A stretch of 64,000 nt of DNA from 2-02-FULL-48-14 sp964356195 (lineage in GTDB: Bacteria > Patescibacteriota > Gracilibacteria > UBA1369 > 2-02-FULL-48-14): NCBI GenBank assembly GCA_964356195.1, contig CAYHGP010000003.1, positions 1 through 64,000 on the forward strand. The letters are read 5' to 3'. Numbering within the stretch: position 1 is the stretch's first letter; each line of letters begins with the position of its first letter. Made by a program: the position numbers and the translations under genes. A model generated the notes under the pieces. The model was not told the DNA's origin. It saw only the letters and a list, made by a program, of their open reading frames with translations, and did no database searches. Below, one piece after another: positions 1 through 15,000 of this stretch.

Positions 1-3000
1 ATGGTGTTGTTCGGCTTGAAAGGCGAAACGCCGGCCGAATTCACTTCACCCAAGTAACCGGTAATAAGGTTGAGGAGGAAGGCTTCTTTTGTATACGGGA
101 AGTACCACAGTGCAGCATCAAGAATATCGGTAAATGTTGCAGGCACACTGTAGGCTTCTTCACGCGGCACAATACACAGAATGCTCAAAATAATTTTAGT
201 GAATTCAGCGCGGTTGATAGCTTGATCGGGATAGAAATAGCGTTTGCCATCCACCTCATATCCTTCCAAAATTCCACGTTCCACGAGCTCAGCGATGTCG
301 GTGTACAAGGCATCATCGGTGGAAAGATCTTCGAAGTAAATGCGGGTATCGGCACTCAAAGATTCATGGGTTTCGCTGATCAAAGAAGAGGAGCTGAGGT
401 CCAAATCTTTCGTGGTCACAATAGAAGCGGTCCCTGCGGTTCCCGGCCAAATTTCAAGTTCCAAAGTTTCGCCATCGTAGATTTCAAGGATTAAGTAGTC
501 CTCGAGCGAGTCGGCCGCCCGTTTCACCAGCGTGTAGCGGTTGTCAAAAATAGTGATACTGCCGCTCTGGCTGAGCATGAAGTCGAGGTTACCATAGTCG
601 TCACGTGCCACGAGCGTAGAGTCCGTCCATTCGTAACTCGTTTCATCTGCAACCGGATAAACGGTAACTTGATGAGCGAGGCTAAGCTCGTAAGTTTCCA
701 AAACTTCATCCACTTTTAGAATCGAGGAATCGGTGTCGGCAACAAAGATGAAGCTGCCCATCACAATGCCGGTGCTATTTTCATAGACCACCAAACGAGA
801 AGGCCAATCCGCTTCCGAAGGAATAGCTTCCACGGTATAAGCGCTGTCATAAACCAAAACTTGTTTAGTGTCAGGATTGAATTCGGCAATAACATCGCCG
901 GCCGCATCGTAGACGGAAATGAGTTCGGAGCTAATCATCTCTTCAACGAAGTCTCCGTTTTCATCCGTGCTGTAACCGGTGCCGATTTCTTTCACCACGC
1001 CACTGCGGTCTCTCACCAAATGGAATGGGAACGCGGGACTTTTGGGGTCGGTGGTTCCGGTGACGGCGGCTACGGTTGCATCGGTAATTTGAATGTCAGG
1101 CACATACACTTCCACGCTGATCGTCGAAGTACCAATGTTGCCGGTGGTATCGGTAATATAAAGAGTCACTGTGCGAGGATCCGTAGTGTCGTAAGGACCA
1201 ATGAGAGCCGTGAGGCCAATAGACTCTTCATCATTATTCAAGATACCATCGCCATCGGCATCCACATTGGCATCCAAATCCCAGTAAGCATCCACAATTT
1301 CGCTGTCGCTATCAAAGGAGCCTTCGGCAGAGAGTTCCAGCGTGGAGAAAATAGCGACTTCTACAGCTCCGTCCCCATCGGTATCGGCGCCATTGGTATC
1401 GACGAGAGGGTAGGGCTCGGAACTATCGGCACACACTTGAGGATTGAGCAGCACGTTGTCCGAAAGAGTGCCCCATGTACCATCCGAATAGAGGCCTCTA
1501 TTCACCGTATAGTAGGCTCCATTTTCAATTTCAATATTTGCCGATGGACTGGAGGTATTCACGAGGCGATCCATAATAAATTCTTCTTCTTTATCAAGCA
1601 CGATTTCACCTCCTTCCGACGTGACCATCGTAGCGTCGGCTCCTGAGCTTTCCAAGCTCACCATTTCCTCAGGGAAGATCTCCATGCCTTCTTCCAAATC
1701 CTGTTCTTCCACGGTTTCAGTGTCTTGAATCCAGTAAACCGATCCGCTGTCCACACGAATCACTCGTCCGGTTTGACGTCCAAAAGTAATAAGCGTGTAG
1801 GAGGGCAGTTCAATGCGCGTGGTGAAATCATCCACATCGACTTCAATCGTAGTCTTCTCAACGGTTTGGAACGTCACGCCATCATCGGTTTCCAATTCAC
1901 CGGTTTCAGAAATCAGAGTTCGCTGAGGTGCATTCAAAAGTTTTACTTTTCCGCTTACATTTTCGGCATGCAAACGGCTCTCAATAACTTTCGGAAGTTC
2001 AAACTCACTAGCTCCGGGGACAACAATACTGGTTTCGGAATTAGCTTGGTAAGTGGCGGATTCTTCCGTTACCGGTAAGGTACTGCCACTCGTATACTCA
2101 AGCGCAGCAGTGTCGGTGAAAGTCACGCTGTCATTTTCTTCATTAGCGAGCAAGAGCAAGCGTTTAATGTTTTCTTCCGGTTCGGCATCTTGAGCGTCCA
2201 AAGAGTCATAGAATAAGACTTCATAGCCCACCGCTTCAGGCGACTCGCTAAATGAGAAGCTGGCCTCTTCGAAGTCATTTTTCCCGCGTTTGAAGTTTTG
2301 TACACTGCCATGAGTGGCTTCTACTTCGGCAACAGTCATTTCACTCGGATCGCTGCTCACATAACGGAGGCTGGGACTTTCCGTGTAGTTTTCTTTGATG
2401 TACACGTCTCCACCCATGGAATAAACAATGTCAGCATCACCGTCTTCATCCAAATCGACGAATATAATATTTGTCTTTTCCTCAGCCTCTGCCGCATAGT
2501 CGGTCAAGCGGGTGCTCGTTCCGGCCTCGGAATCATAAAGGTAGAGCCCGGTATTAAAGGCGGCGGGAGCGGCACCCAAAGACAATCCGTCGTAGGCCGA
2601 ACTTGAATCGGAAGCAAGTTCAAGAGCTTGTTCATTTTCGTCCTGAGTCACAAGTGCTTCCGGATTCCAATTCTCGGCTGTGGAATAAGCATCGTCCGTA
2701 CCATCATCGCTGGCCAACAAATATTGAGCATGTAAATTCTCTTGAGCCAAGTAGCGCTGGAAAGAGCCACTATCCATACCCCTCAAGGCTTTTGTACCTT
2801 GGTCGAAGTCCTCAACATAAGAAATCATCGAATCGCGCAGCACGGCCACGGAAGCAAGAGGTGTATTTTCAATGCTGGCCAAGAAATCTTTATCAAGGTC
2901 AAGACTTCCCTTAATGATATCATCATAACGATTGAGCAAAGGATCATCCATACTCAAAATCCGCTGTGTACCTGTAAGAGTAATGGTCTCAGGCATCTCA

Positions 3001-6000
3001 TCATCCCATGCAGTAAGATCACTCTGAAGTTTTTGCATAATTTCAGCAAGAGCTCCCAAATTTTCCCGCACCAAGGGTTCGTCCTTATATGCAGTAGCGG
3101 TATTCATGGCATCGATGTAAGACGAAGGGCCGGCATCTGCTTCCGCGTCCACGCCCGCACCCTCATCCAGACCCGCTTCTTCCCCTGTCACTTCAGCGTC
3201 GGCACTGCCATCGGCACCTACTTCTCCGCTTTCCAAATCGGCCTCGGCATCCACTTCCACATCCACTTCCACCTCAACGTCTAAAAGATTCATGGCTTTC
3301 TGAATAGCATCATTCACTTCCTGCATAGGCTTGTTTAAACCGTCTTGAACAAAATCAGTTGTAAACTCATTTGTCTCGTCGGCAAAATCTTTCACCACGT
3401 CAAAGATGACATTGAAGTCAGTAGTCAGATTGAGGTAGGTGTTGATTTGGATTTTCTTTACGAAATCAAAACTGAACGACGGCCACTCAACTTTCGCAGA
3501 CAAGTCGAATGGCAATACAATCCCTCCGGAACGTTCCGTAATTTCCTCGATTTTTGTTTTGAGATTACCTTCAGAAGTGGGCATGAAGCCTTGTCGGATA
3601 ATACAAACAATTTTAAGCACGCTGCCTGCAATTTTCAGGGCTGCGGAAATAGTGGGATCAAGCTCAGGAAGTGCCGGAGGAGGGGGGAGGCTCGGTAAAT
3701 CCGGAATGCTGAGGCCGGGAAGTTCCGGTATTTCAAAATCGATTTTGAATTCAGGCAGGGTAGGAATATTGAGGTCCAGATTCAGATCTCCGCTAAGTTT
3801 TGCCGAAGGAAGAATAATGCGTGGAAGTTCCGGAATATTAATGCGCTCCGGAATGAACTCAATGTCGGGCCAAACAATATTGATGCCGGCTTGAATGTTC
3901 GAAACATCAATCACAATGTCCGGCAACTTTGGCATTTCGAGCACAGGGAATTCCGGCATGAATACAAATAGGCTGAAGATGAGTTGCATGCCGCTGTAAC
4001 GCTGGTTGGTACATTTGTCACAGGAATCCATGAGGTCCGCGGAAAGGTCTATGAGGATCTGCCATCCGCTTACAATTTTCTTTAAATCCACAACAAACTG
4101 CGCCCAAGCCTGAATGCGTTGAACATTTTCGCTGAGGTAACCGGCAGTGTGGCTGAGCACGGCATCAAGGTAACAAATAATAGACTTGGCGTAGTAAGCC
4201 TGAATGTCACGAAGCATAAGAATCGTTTCCGGGATTTCCGTATAACTCTCCAAAATGGCCATATTGGTTTCCACGGCGGTGATAAGCGTGTCAATGAGCC
4301 CCTGCAGTTCATCAAAAGTCTCCTGTTCGGCGGCAGTGACATCATCACGCAAATCAAATTGCTCTTTGAAACGGTCCCATTCATTTTTGGTGTCCTCCAC
4401 CCACTTGTTCCAATCCTCGGTAACAATTTCGATTTCTTCCTTTGTTATTGCCGGGTATCGCACTTGGACGTGCTCGGGCTTGATGTCGATGAGCGGCAAG
4501 GCATTCGCCATATTGAGCCATTTCTCGAGGCCCATAACTGCAGTATTGAGGACTTTGATTTTTGATTCCGTATCTAGTTTCACAGCATCCCCCTCTTGGT
4601 TTTCAGAGGCCTTTTTACCGATGCCTGTGAATTCGGTAGTGATGCTGTTCGGATCAGGATAAATAAAGGTAATGTCCGGCAAATCAAGCATTTTGAAGAA
4701 CTCTTCCTTTTGCGCTTTCCACCATTCCGTGAAGATACCGGGGAAACCCGGCACTTGCACATTGGCATTCGCGCTTACCGGCGGCTCATAGTCTTCAAAG
4801 ACATCGCTGCTGAGTCCGGTGGGAGCGGCGCCTCCTGCAGAAGCTCCAACCGACAAGGAGCCTCCTCCGGAAGTACTAACATTGAAGGCGGCTGTAGTTT
4901 CCTCCGAAACAAAGGCACTGGCTTTGGAAAGGCTATCGGCCAGGAAGCCGTTTATGGCATCACAAACACTCGCAGGCAAAAGAGGAACGCTAATAGAGAA
5001 ACATTGTGCAATGCCTCCTTGGTACGGACCAAGACACACGGATATTCCAAGTGCGAGTGTAGTGGTGGGGGAGAGATAAATGCGCATCACGTTGGAGCCG
5101 TAACAGAGCGATAATGTACACACCACCGGGAGATAAGGAAGGATTCCAAACACGGGAAACCCTGGGTCAGCCGGGGTGATGGTAGTTCCGAGGACCGGGA
5201 TGTGGTAACTTCCGCGAGCCAAGAAGGCTATGCTGCCGGGGAACGCCAAACATCCTCCGCTGCAAGTGAGAGCGGAAACCACGTCTTCAATAACTTGAGT
5301 TGCACCGGCAACTTCATCTTCCAGTACGGAAATACCGGCTTCCAAGTCTAAATCATCACCGCTCAGTGCGGCCTCAAGACTCAGATCCAATGAGGAATCC
5401 AAAAGTACAGCTGTGCCGGTAACCCATTGGTCCACAAGATCAACCAGTCCATCTCCATCCGCGTCGTCGGTACTTTCATACATTTCATCGGCGGAGTAGT
5501 AGCCATCACTGTCACCATCCACGCCTCCCAATAATTCTGAGATCGGGTCGAAATCACCCTCTGCAGCCGCGGGGATTCCTTTCTCCGGATCCATATCTTG
5601 GATGAAGTCGGGCATAAAATCTCCATCGGCATCTCCGAAAGGATTTTCAACAGTGGTATCGTAAGCCGCCTCATCGGTAGCGGGGGAGTACTGTTTCTCT
5701 TGGTAGCTTATACGACGGTAACTTGTAGCTCCCAAACCAAGGAACCCCCCACCGTCAGTTTCAGTGATGTAACCGTCGGAATAAAAAAGCTCCAAAGCTC
5801 CAGTTGTATTCCCCTCCGGAGAAATAGCAATATCCGCATAATTATCATCTTTGTAATCACTGTAAATATCTTGTCCCACCATCACGGAAAGATTTGGAAG
5901 CAGCGTCACGGTTCCGTTGTAAGAAAAACTCAAACTTTCACCAACGCCTAAACTCAAAGGTCCGTAGACAAATGGACGAGTGGAATCTCCGCCTTGCAGG

Positions 6001-9000
6001 GTTACTGAACTGTTTGCTGCGCTGCACGCAATGCAGGTGAAACTTTCACTGTCGAATGTGAAATAAGCTCCTATGCTATCCGACAAGTAGAGGTCGGAAT
6101 AGGTGCTTCCGGAAACATTCTCCATCGTAATCGTGTAAGCAAGGGAATCGCCGACTTCCACGACTCCACCATTTGAGTCAGCGACACTTTTTGTCACAGA
6201 AAATAATTCAGCGATGTCATCACTGTCGCCATAATCGAAACTTAGATTTTCATTGCGTCCCACGGTACTGGTATCGTCCTGGCCATCCACTTTCAAAGTA
6301 AAATCCGAATCAATCCCGAGTGCGGTAATGAAGTCCTCGTTACTGCTGCTTTGTTCAGTGGTAAGAACCGGTAAAGAAACAGGCCCGTCTTCCAGTCCGT
6401 CGTAACGAACAGCCAAGTCACCATTAAGATTTTGAGTGGAATCGGAGTTGAGACCGAAGTTCTTTATTTCATCTACGGTTTCCAAAGTGCCGCCGGAATT
6501 CCACACGGTGTAAAGCACCATGTTCTCATCTGCAATCACTAAGTCGTCATAATCATCACCGTTCAAATCATAAACTTCCACTTGAGTCGGTTTCCCGGAG
6601 ATGGCAGTGAGGTCAAGGTTCGTGGCGATGAAGCCACCCCCAATATTCTCATATTCATAAATACACACTTCACCTTCGTAACAAGCTTCATTCGTAACAA
6701 TCATAAGGTCCTCAAGCCCGTCGTTATTGAAATCGCCTTTATCAATGGAGCTGATTCCATTTTCGATGAACAGCAATTCTCCTCTGTCTTGCAGACGCAC
6801 CGGAGCTTTTGCATTCTGAAGAACATTAATACTTCCATCCTCATATGCCGTTAGAACATCCATCATCCCATCGCCGTTGTAATCAAGGTCCATCATGGAA
6901 ACGATGTCATCGGAAGAGGCGGCAACCATTGTTCCGATGTCGCTGGTGAAACCCATGTCGTTCACTTCATTTGCGGTGGGCAGTTTGATGGTTGGGTCTC
7001 CCAAGACGATGCCGACTTCCGAAGGATAGAAAAGGTTTGATTCTCCAACGGTATTTCCTGCAGCGAATAAGAGAAGATGTTTATTCTCATTTTCCCAACC
7101 AACGGACCCGTCCCCCTCGGCGGACTCCAAACTCATATATCCAAGAGACGGTTGCATACTTTTATCCAAGTCTTCATTCGGATCAATAATGGCTATTCCC
7201 ATAGGATTCAGCGAACTGTTTCCCGTGGGGATGGTCACTAAGCGATTTTCGGTAACCGCCGTAGGTTTAATATAAATACCGCTGGCTAAAGTATCCCAGT
7301 CTTCTAAATTGAAATCGGTATCCACTTGAGTGATGTCCTCATCCCAAGCGGAATTGAAGTCGATGCGCAATACTTGTTGAGTTCCCTTTAGGACGGCAAA
7401 ACCAAGTCCTTCCGCGGCTGCATTAATGACCAGAGAATAAGCGGGGTCCAAAATGGCAATCTGTCCATCCTCACGAATCTTCAGAGTTGCTGCAGAATTC
7501 TCACGCAACAATATGTCCCCGGTCTCTCCTTCTTCCAACACAAAGTCATCATCACCGTTGAGCAGTTCGGCGGAAATCATACCGGTTCCCGACGGCATGA
7601 CGTAGAAAATTTCTCCGATCAAGTTGTCATCCGGGAATTCTCGCCACTGAATTCGTGTGGGGAGTTCACTACCGGCACTTTCAACGGTCTGAGTCACCAT
7701 ACTGTCTTCAGGCAAAGTAATTGCTCCGCTGGCATCAATGGTTGCAAGCCGTTTCTTGGGTTTAGGCTCTGAAACCAGCGACGTCACGGCTTGGGTCTTG
7801 CCATTGAAGGTCAACCATCCGGCGATGTAGTTTTCTTGACTGGTGTCTCCGAAAGGACCGCCCAGGAATGAGCCATAAAGCATTTGAGGGTCAATGTCCG
7901 CGAATTCTTCACCGCTCAAGGTGTAGTTTATGTCGCCACCCCAAGTTCCGGCCAAAAGTCCTGTGGCAGTAGCCACAACATTAATTTTTCCACTCACTTC
8001 TCCGGGAGTGATGTAGAAGCTCGCTTTCCCCTGGTTTAGCGTGAAACTAGTGGAGCTGAGCGAGCCGAAATCTTCAGTGCTTGTAGTAAGGCGCAGAGTT
8101 CCGGTCGTCGTGCTGTCCGTGGTAACCAAGTTTTCATATTGGTCATAGCCGGAAACAATGAGTTTCGCACGTTCTCCGGCAGAAAGAACCGTGGTTCCGT
8201 CATCCTTTTCGATGCGCAGTTCATAAATATCGGCGGGCTTGGACTCTAAGGAGGAACTGCCCCCTTCAATGCCGGTACTTTCAGCGATTATGGAACCGGT
8301 TCCGGCCAAAGTGCCGGGAGTCAGCGAAGCACTGGCCTGTCCGCTCACGAGCGTGATTGAACTTGAAGTAAAAGTTCCATAAGATGCATCGCTGAGGCTC
8401 AATTGAATATCCCCTTGAAAGCCGGTGACATAAGCACCATTCCCATCCACCACGGAAACGGTCACCGTTTCTGAGGAGCTTCCTCCTACCAGCAAATAGG
8501 GGTCCGATTGGTCGACTTTCAAAGTCATACCTTCCTTATGGGTAATGTTGAAAGTGTCACCGCTATCCGCTACGGAAAGCAGGGAGGCCTGCACCGTGCT
8601 TGTATCGGCATCGGGGCTTGCGAGTACTCTGAAATTCAAATATCCATCGGATGTGGTGACTTGAGTGCCATCAGCCTCTGTGTCTTCATCGGAGAGGTCC
8701 AACAAAGTGAGCCCGCCTTCAGTACTCAATGTGACCGAATAAAAACCGTTGTAAGCCAAATTTCCAAACGAATCGTAAAGGTACACCGTCATGTCTGAAA
8801 CAGCCTCGGCACCCGCAGGCAAAACAGTGGATTCTCCAGCCAATTCAAGTCGAACCGGTTCACCGGGGTACACGTGCACTTCCGCATTTCGTGAGGGCAA
8901 GGAATTGTCTGTAATATGCCCTTCCACGGTAATATCTCCGGCAACTTCTGAGGTATTGAACGTAGTTTCAGCAAGTCCATTTTCCACTTGCACCAAGTCA

Positions 9001-12000
9001 CTGCTCAATACTCCATTTTCCGAGCTCGAAAGAATAAATTCAATCACGCTCGTATCGTCTTCGACGTAGATTTTATCATCTTGATCGCGAATCTCCGCTC
9101 GTACATATAAAATGGATTCACCATCCGCAGCAATGTCGTTGGTGAACACCGGCACCTCAGTAGCTCCGGCACCGGTGCTACTGCTGATTTGTTCGTAGTT
9201 TGCATCACTGGAAACGGCATAGAGCCCCGGCGCGTGTTCATACACGCTGAGTCCAAGAAAGTCTTCTTCGTCACTTGTATCAGTGCTTGTAGTATCGGTA
9301 CTTGTTGTGTCGGTAGAATCAGTCCCGTCGGTCACCTCCGTGCCTTCGCCTTCGCTGCCGGGAAAATCATCGCTTGCGTCAAGAGGATCACTGTCCCTAA
9401 TCACTTCATCAAAATCATTCACACCACCCAGGTCCGTGTCGGCCATGAGGGGGTCGGTACTATAAAGGACTTCTTCCGAAACATCACTGAGGCCTTCACC
9501 ATCGGTATCCACAGCACGGCAATCTTTGGCGTTCACTAGGTTCACAGCCATCATCACAAATTCAGCTCGAGTCATAAATCCTTCAAGCCAAGCGGTGGTG
9601 ACGTCGACGCCATCAGGGAAAAGTCCATTCTCCTTCGCCGTATTCACATATTCGCTGTACCAGACCTCACCTGCCGAAACTTCAGCAACATCAAAGCCAC
9701 CGGTTTCAACCAACACTTTAGTCCCCTCCGCACGACTGATGTATTGAGTCGGAAGATAGTAGCCCACTTGGTCGCCACCGGCATATCCGGAAACAATTCC
9801 ATCCACTTTTCCTTCTGCCACGCACGCGAGCAAGTCAGGGTTGATGTCGGTATCGGGGAAGGGGTCCTGTCCATATTCCGCGAGCAGCGTTGCTTCATAG
9901 GCCGCCGAATAACTGTCACAGTCCTTACAAATGGCTCCAAGGTCGATTTTTATGAACTCTTCACGGGTGATTTTATTGTCGGGACGGAAACTTCCATCGC
10001 TGTAGCCCTGAACAATGCCGCGCAGGTAAAGCACTGCCAAATCTTGGTAAGCAACATTGTCCGAGGAAATATCCGTGAATAGTTTTTTGCCACTGACCAG
10101 AGGGTCGTAGCCGGAGAAAATTTCAAGCCCGTCAATGTAAGAATCTCCATCGGAGTCAGAGTTGTCGAGTTCGGTTCCAATGGTCCATTCCTCAAGATCG
10201 TCGAGCAAATCCGAATCCGTGTCGGCAATCACGGTTGCGGCTGACGCCGAAGCTATGCGACCCCAACTTTTTTCTTCTTCCATAATCATAATCGGAGCAC
10301 GGCGGCCAAGCGGCCAGCGCTCGGCGAAGCTCAAATAGTCCGACTCCTCATCTTCCGGAGCCACGATTTCACCGGTGACGAAGGAATGCTTAATAGTTAC
10401 CGTGAACAAAGTTTCTCCGTCGCCGTCGAGCACATGAATAGGATCGTAAAGATTGATGGACTCGGAATTATCGAAGTCCAAACTATAAGCGTCGGAAATG
10501 GCAATTTGTCCCAAAGCGGTGACCAAACCTATTTGCACGTCGGAATCCTCCAAAGCCACACCGTCTTCCGCAGTTGCGGCACTGGCCGTAGCCCCGACTT
10601 GTTGAACAAAAACGCCGGCAGCACCGTCACCGATTGAAACTGATTTTTCATCCGGAATAATAAAGAAAACACCATAGGTCTCACCGGCCTCGCTCATAAT
10701 TGCAACTCGTGTCGGCAGACTATCCGTGGCTTCTCGCAACTCGGCCTTTGTCGCATCACGGAGTTCCAAGTCTCCGGTGTCCGGGTCCAAAATAGCAACA
10801 ATATTTCCATCACCGTCTGTCACTTCGATTCGGTCGGTTTGTTCCGTGGTAGTGGCTTCGGCGGTGCCCTGTTCATCGAGAATGTAAGTTGTCACTGAAA
10901 CATTTTTACTCACCACCGATCCACTCAAAGAATTACTGTTTCCAAGGTCATCACGATTCGCGGGGACAGCTCGAATGGTAAAATCGCCCACAGTGCCGCT
11001 AAGCAAGTTAAATATCGCCACTCCTCCGGTGAGTTGCAGGGTGTCATAACTAATGGAAATGCTGTCGACTCCACTCGTAACTTCCAAAGTGACTTCGGTA
11101 TAGTTATCATCGGTGTTAATGGAGCCATCGGATTTTTCGGCGCTCACGGAAACCGTGTAGTAGTCGTGCTCATCCCCATTATTAGCTAACAAAACTTCAT
11201 TGTCGTCGCTTGTTAATGAGAGGGTAGTTGTAGCGGCTGCATCATCCGGAATTCCATCGGCATCGGTATCATCATTTGCACCACTGTCATATACAACCTT
11301 GTCGCCGCAAACCGTATCTTCTTCATAGGTATCCACACTGCTGAGTGAATCTTCTGTTTCCTGAAGCCATTCTTGCATTGCCTCAATCCAGTCGAAAATT
11401 AAAATAGGAGTGGTATTGCTGACTTCGGAAATAGGTTCATAGACGGGCTCTTCTTCGCTATCGGCCTCAGCCAAAGCGGCGTCAATAAGCTCCTGACTGC
11501 GATACATGAATTCCAAATCACCCTCCGTTTCAGGCTTGTCGCCATTGAAAGCGAAATAAAGATTCGTGGCATCTCCATCGCTAATCATTGAGACCATTTC
11601 ATACCCATTTCGCACCTTGGAACTTATGGCTTCTTCCATACCCAAGTAATGAGTAAAAACATACTTGTGCTTCTCATCTATGCTGAGGGTGCGCCATGCC
11701 AAAGCATCGCGAAGCTGATCCACATTTATTTCGTCCAAAAAGCCCTCAATGTCACTTTGAAAAATGCTTCCTCCGGCAACGTCATTAACGTCGTCCTTCA
11801 AGGTGCTAACCGCTTCCTCCACATCGGTCACGGTGACGGCAGAAAAAACATTGATGTAAGTCACTTCTTGGGCGGCTCCGTCCGCATCGATGAAGGCAAT
11901 TCGGCGAGTCTTATCAATGGGCAAATTCGGTGAAGCGGCATTTTTAATTTGCGCATTCAGTGTTGCATTCGTGGGCTCCACGCTCTTATAGATGGAGGTG

Positions 12001-15000
12001 ATCGTTTTCGCATCATCCATGTCATCAACGAGCGCTCCACTATCGGCCTCCTCCGTAAGATAGATTTTATCAAAATAGACATTGAGCTCTGAGACATCAT
12101 CCATGCCGCTTCCTTCCTGGGGATAGTCAATTGTCACTGGATTATCATCATCCTGAGCGGCAATAAAGGTATCAATGTCCTCGTCGGTGTAGCTTGTATA
12201 GCCCTCTTCTTTCATCAAATCCTCCATCGTATAGGAGTGGTCCGAATCTGCTGGAATGAGGTCAATTTCATTGAAGTGTTTACGCAGAGTAGCGTCCTCT
12301 GGACGAGGCTCGTAGTCGGCTCTTTTCTCCTCTACTTTCGCCAAAAAGTCCGCATAGGCGGCATCTCTGTCATCTTCATCATCCTCTGCAAATTTGCGGA
12401 GTTTCGTAGTCAACCAGTTGTTGAACTCCGCCATCGTTTGCGTATAGAGGTTGAAAGTTTTAAGTTCACGGAATTCAAAACAAGCCTGGGGTCCGGTTTC
12501 CCATTTGGCCTTGGTCTCCGCGGTGACATCCTCCCCGGGTGCTATGGCTCCATCCAAAGTGCGAATGGGCTGAACAACAGTGGGAGTGTTACAGAGTTCA
12601 TCGATATCCTCCTTATAAGCGGAAAATTCCGGAACACAGTTTCGATACTCTCTCACCTGCGCCAGAGTCAGGTCCGCATGGTCCTCATCGGTGGCAAAAT
12701 CACGACTGTACAGCGAGTTAAATTGAGCCAACTGTCCTTCTTCTTCATCCGTTCCGGCATAATTGGTACATTCCTTGGGCGAACTGATTTCCCATAAGTT
12801 TTGTCCATTGATGTAGTACTCCCAAGGTTCCAATTGGCTCAAATCGGTGGTGTTCCCGTCTGCATCAAATAGCCTGGCATTGAACCCGGACTGATTCACA
12901 AACTGCGGACAGGCGTCATCATTATCAGTATCGTGCGCAGGATCACAACTGTCTTCAGGGTCAGCCTCTTCTTCATTCCCATCTTCATCTTCTGTGAAGG
13001 TGGTATAGTCCCCAACAATACGAACTCCGGCAATAATGGGAATTTCTTCGGACAGAGTGTCCTCCACCATGACATTCACGCGCGCTTCAAAATAATCATT
13101 GAAGGCTTTGAAGTATTGTAAAACGGCTTCATCTTTTTTAGCGATCAAAGAAATCGCCGAGTCATAATCATTCGATGCATTCCCTTCGTCGTCAAAGCTG
13201 TGGGTTTTATAACGCCCCGTTCCGCCAACCAAACGATTCCACACGCCTTGCGGCTGATCAAACATTTCTGCATAGCGACTGACTAAACCCTCCACAATGG
13301 ATTTGGCCTGGATGTCCGGCAGGTCGTCAAACATTCCTTCGGGCCGGAGGCCAAGAGGGTCTTCATCAATGAGTGCATCACAGTCCGCATCATTGTAGGC
13401 ACAAACTCCATCTCCGGGAGTGCCCTCGTCATCCACCCATAATTGTACTTCCGTGGAGCCGTCTTCATCGCAAAAACCATCTTCATCATCGTCATACTCC
13501 GCATGGTAGCTTCCATTGGAGGCATAACATGAAGGATGGCGATAGCTGTCATCGTAGGTATAAAAACCATCAATAAAAAAAGCCTGCAAATAAGCGGTAG
13601 CCGCTTCATCGTCCGTACCAAAGTCCACTCCATAAATTGAGCCCGCCAAGTCCCAGGCTGCAAGCCAAGGTTCTTTCTCATCGAATGGATCCGTTCCATA
13701 CATAATTTCCCAACCGGTAGGGTAACCGTCCATGTCGTGATCAATCGCGTCACCATTGTCGTCTTCCCCGCAAATCCCTGGGCATCCATCCCCATCGAAG
13801 ACACCATCTCCATCCGCATCCTCACCTCCGGTGGTGTCGCCGGGGGGGTCTTCATCCACCTGCTGGTCTTCAAAATTATCCGAGCCTTCTCGTTCTGCAT
13901 AAAAATCCATCACCCAACCCTTGTCGTTGTTGTTGTCATCAAAGCTATCTTCATCCACCAAATCATCCGGCTCCAAAGTGTAATTCCCATCCTCATCCAT
14001 AATCCCGCCAAAACAAGGCTTCCCATCGCCATTGCTGTCTTGCTGACTCGCGGAAAGCGCGGAACAATCGCCATCGTTATCAATTCCAAAAAAGCCATCT
14101 CCAATGTCTTCATCCACAAGACCGTCGCTGTCATCATCGATTCCATTCGACGCCTCTTCGTCATAATCGCCATCGCTGTCATTGTCCAAACTGTCTCCGG
14201 CTCCAACGGACGCCTGCATCTCTGTAAAAAGTTCTTCCACCAGTCCATTGGTGAAGCGGTAGTAGGTCAATTCCTCCCACAAACCGATGTAGCGCTGATA
14301 GCTGGCGTAAGCCGTGGGATTAATGGTGTGCTCCTCAGTCACTAAATCGCCAAGAAAAACTTTTTGATCAAACGTAGTGTAATCCTCATCGCCATCATGA
14401 AATTTGTGATTTTTATCGAAATAAGCCGCCAAAAGATCCACGCCGTCTTGGCCCTGAAGCGGCGGAACAATCACGCCATGCCAAACTTCAGTTTGAAGAT
14501 TTTGAGCCTCCAAATTGGGAAGAAAATCCTGAGTATTTTCATCGAGAATGTAACTCTGCTCTTCAAAGTCGGTGTAAGGGAGCAGCGAAATAAATCGATT
14601 CCCGTTTTTATTCACCACGGGGAGAGGAACATCACCCACAATGACAACGCCACTCAATTTCGTGGGGTCAGAATCCTCCACATTCCCCTCAAAGTAAAAA
14701 CGTTCGAGCATGCGCTGAATGTCTGCGGGAGTGTCCGTGGCACTCACTTTCACAATCACTGTTTTGGTCCAAGGCAGTGTCGCTTGAACATCTTCTGCAT
14801 AGGTCTGAATTTTTTCAGAAAGACTGTCGCCACCCAAAAATGAAAAGCTGCCCGAGCTGCTAACCGTAGAGTCCCACAGCCCGTCTTCCACCAAAATAGC
14901 CACCAGACCATAACGGGTTTCCGTACTGCCAACACTTCGAATCTCCTCAAGCCCTCCCCCCGGATTCATCGTCGAAGAAGGCTCCAATTTATTGATAACA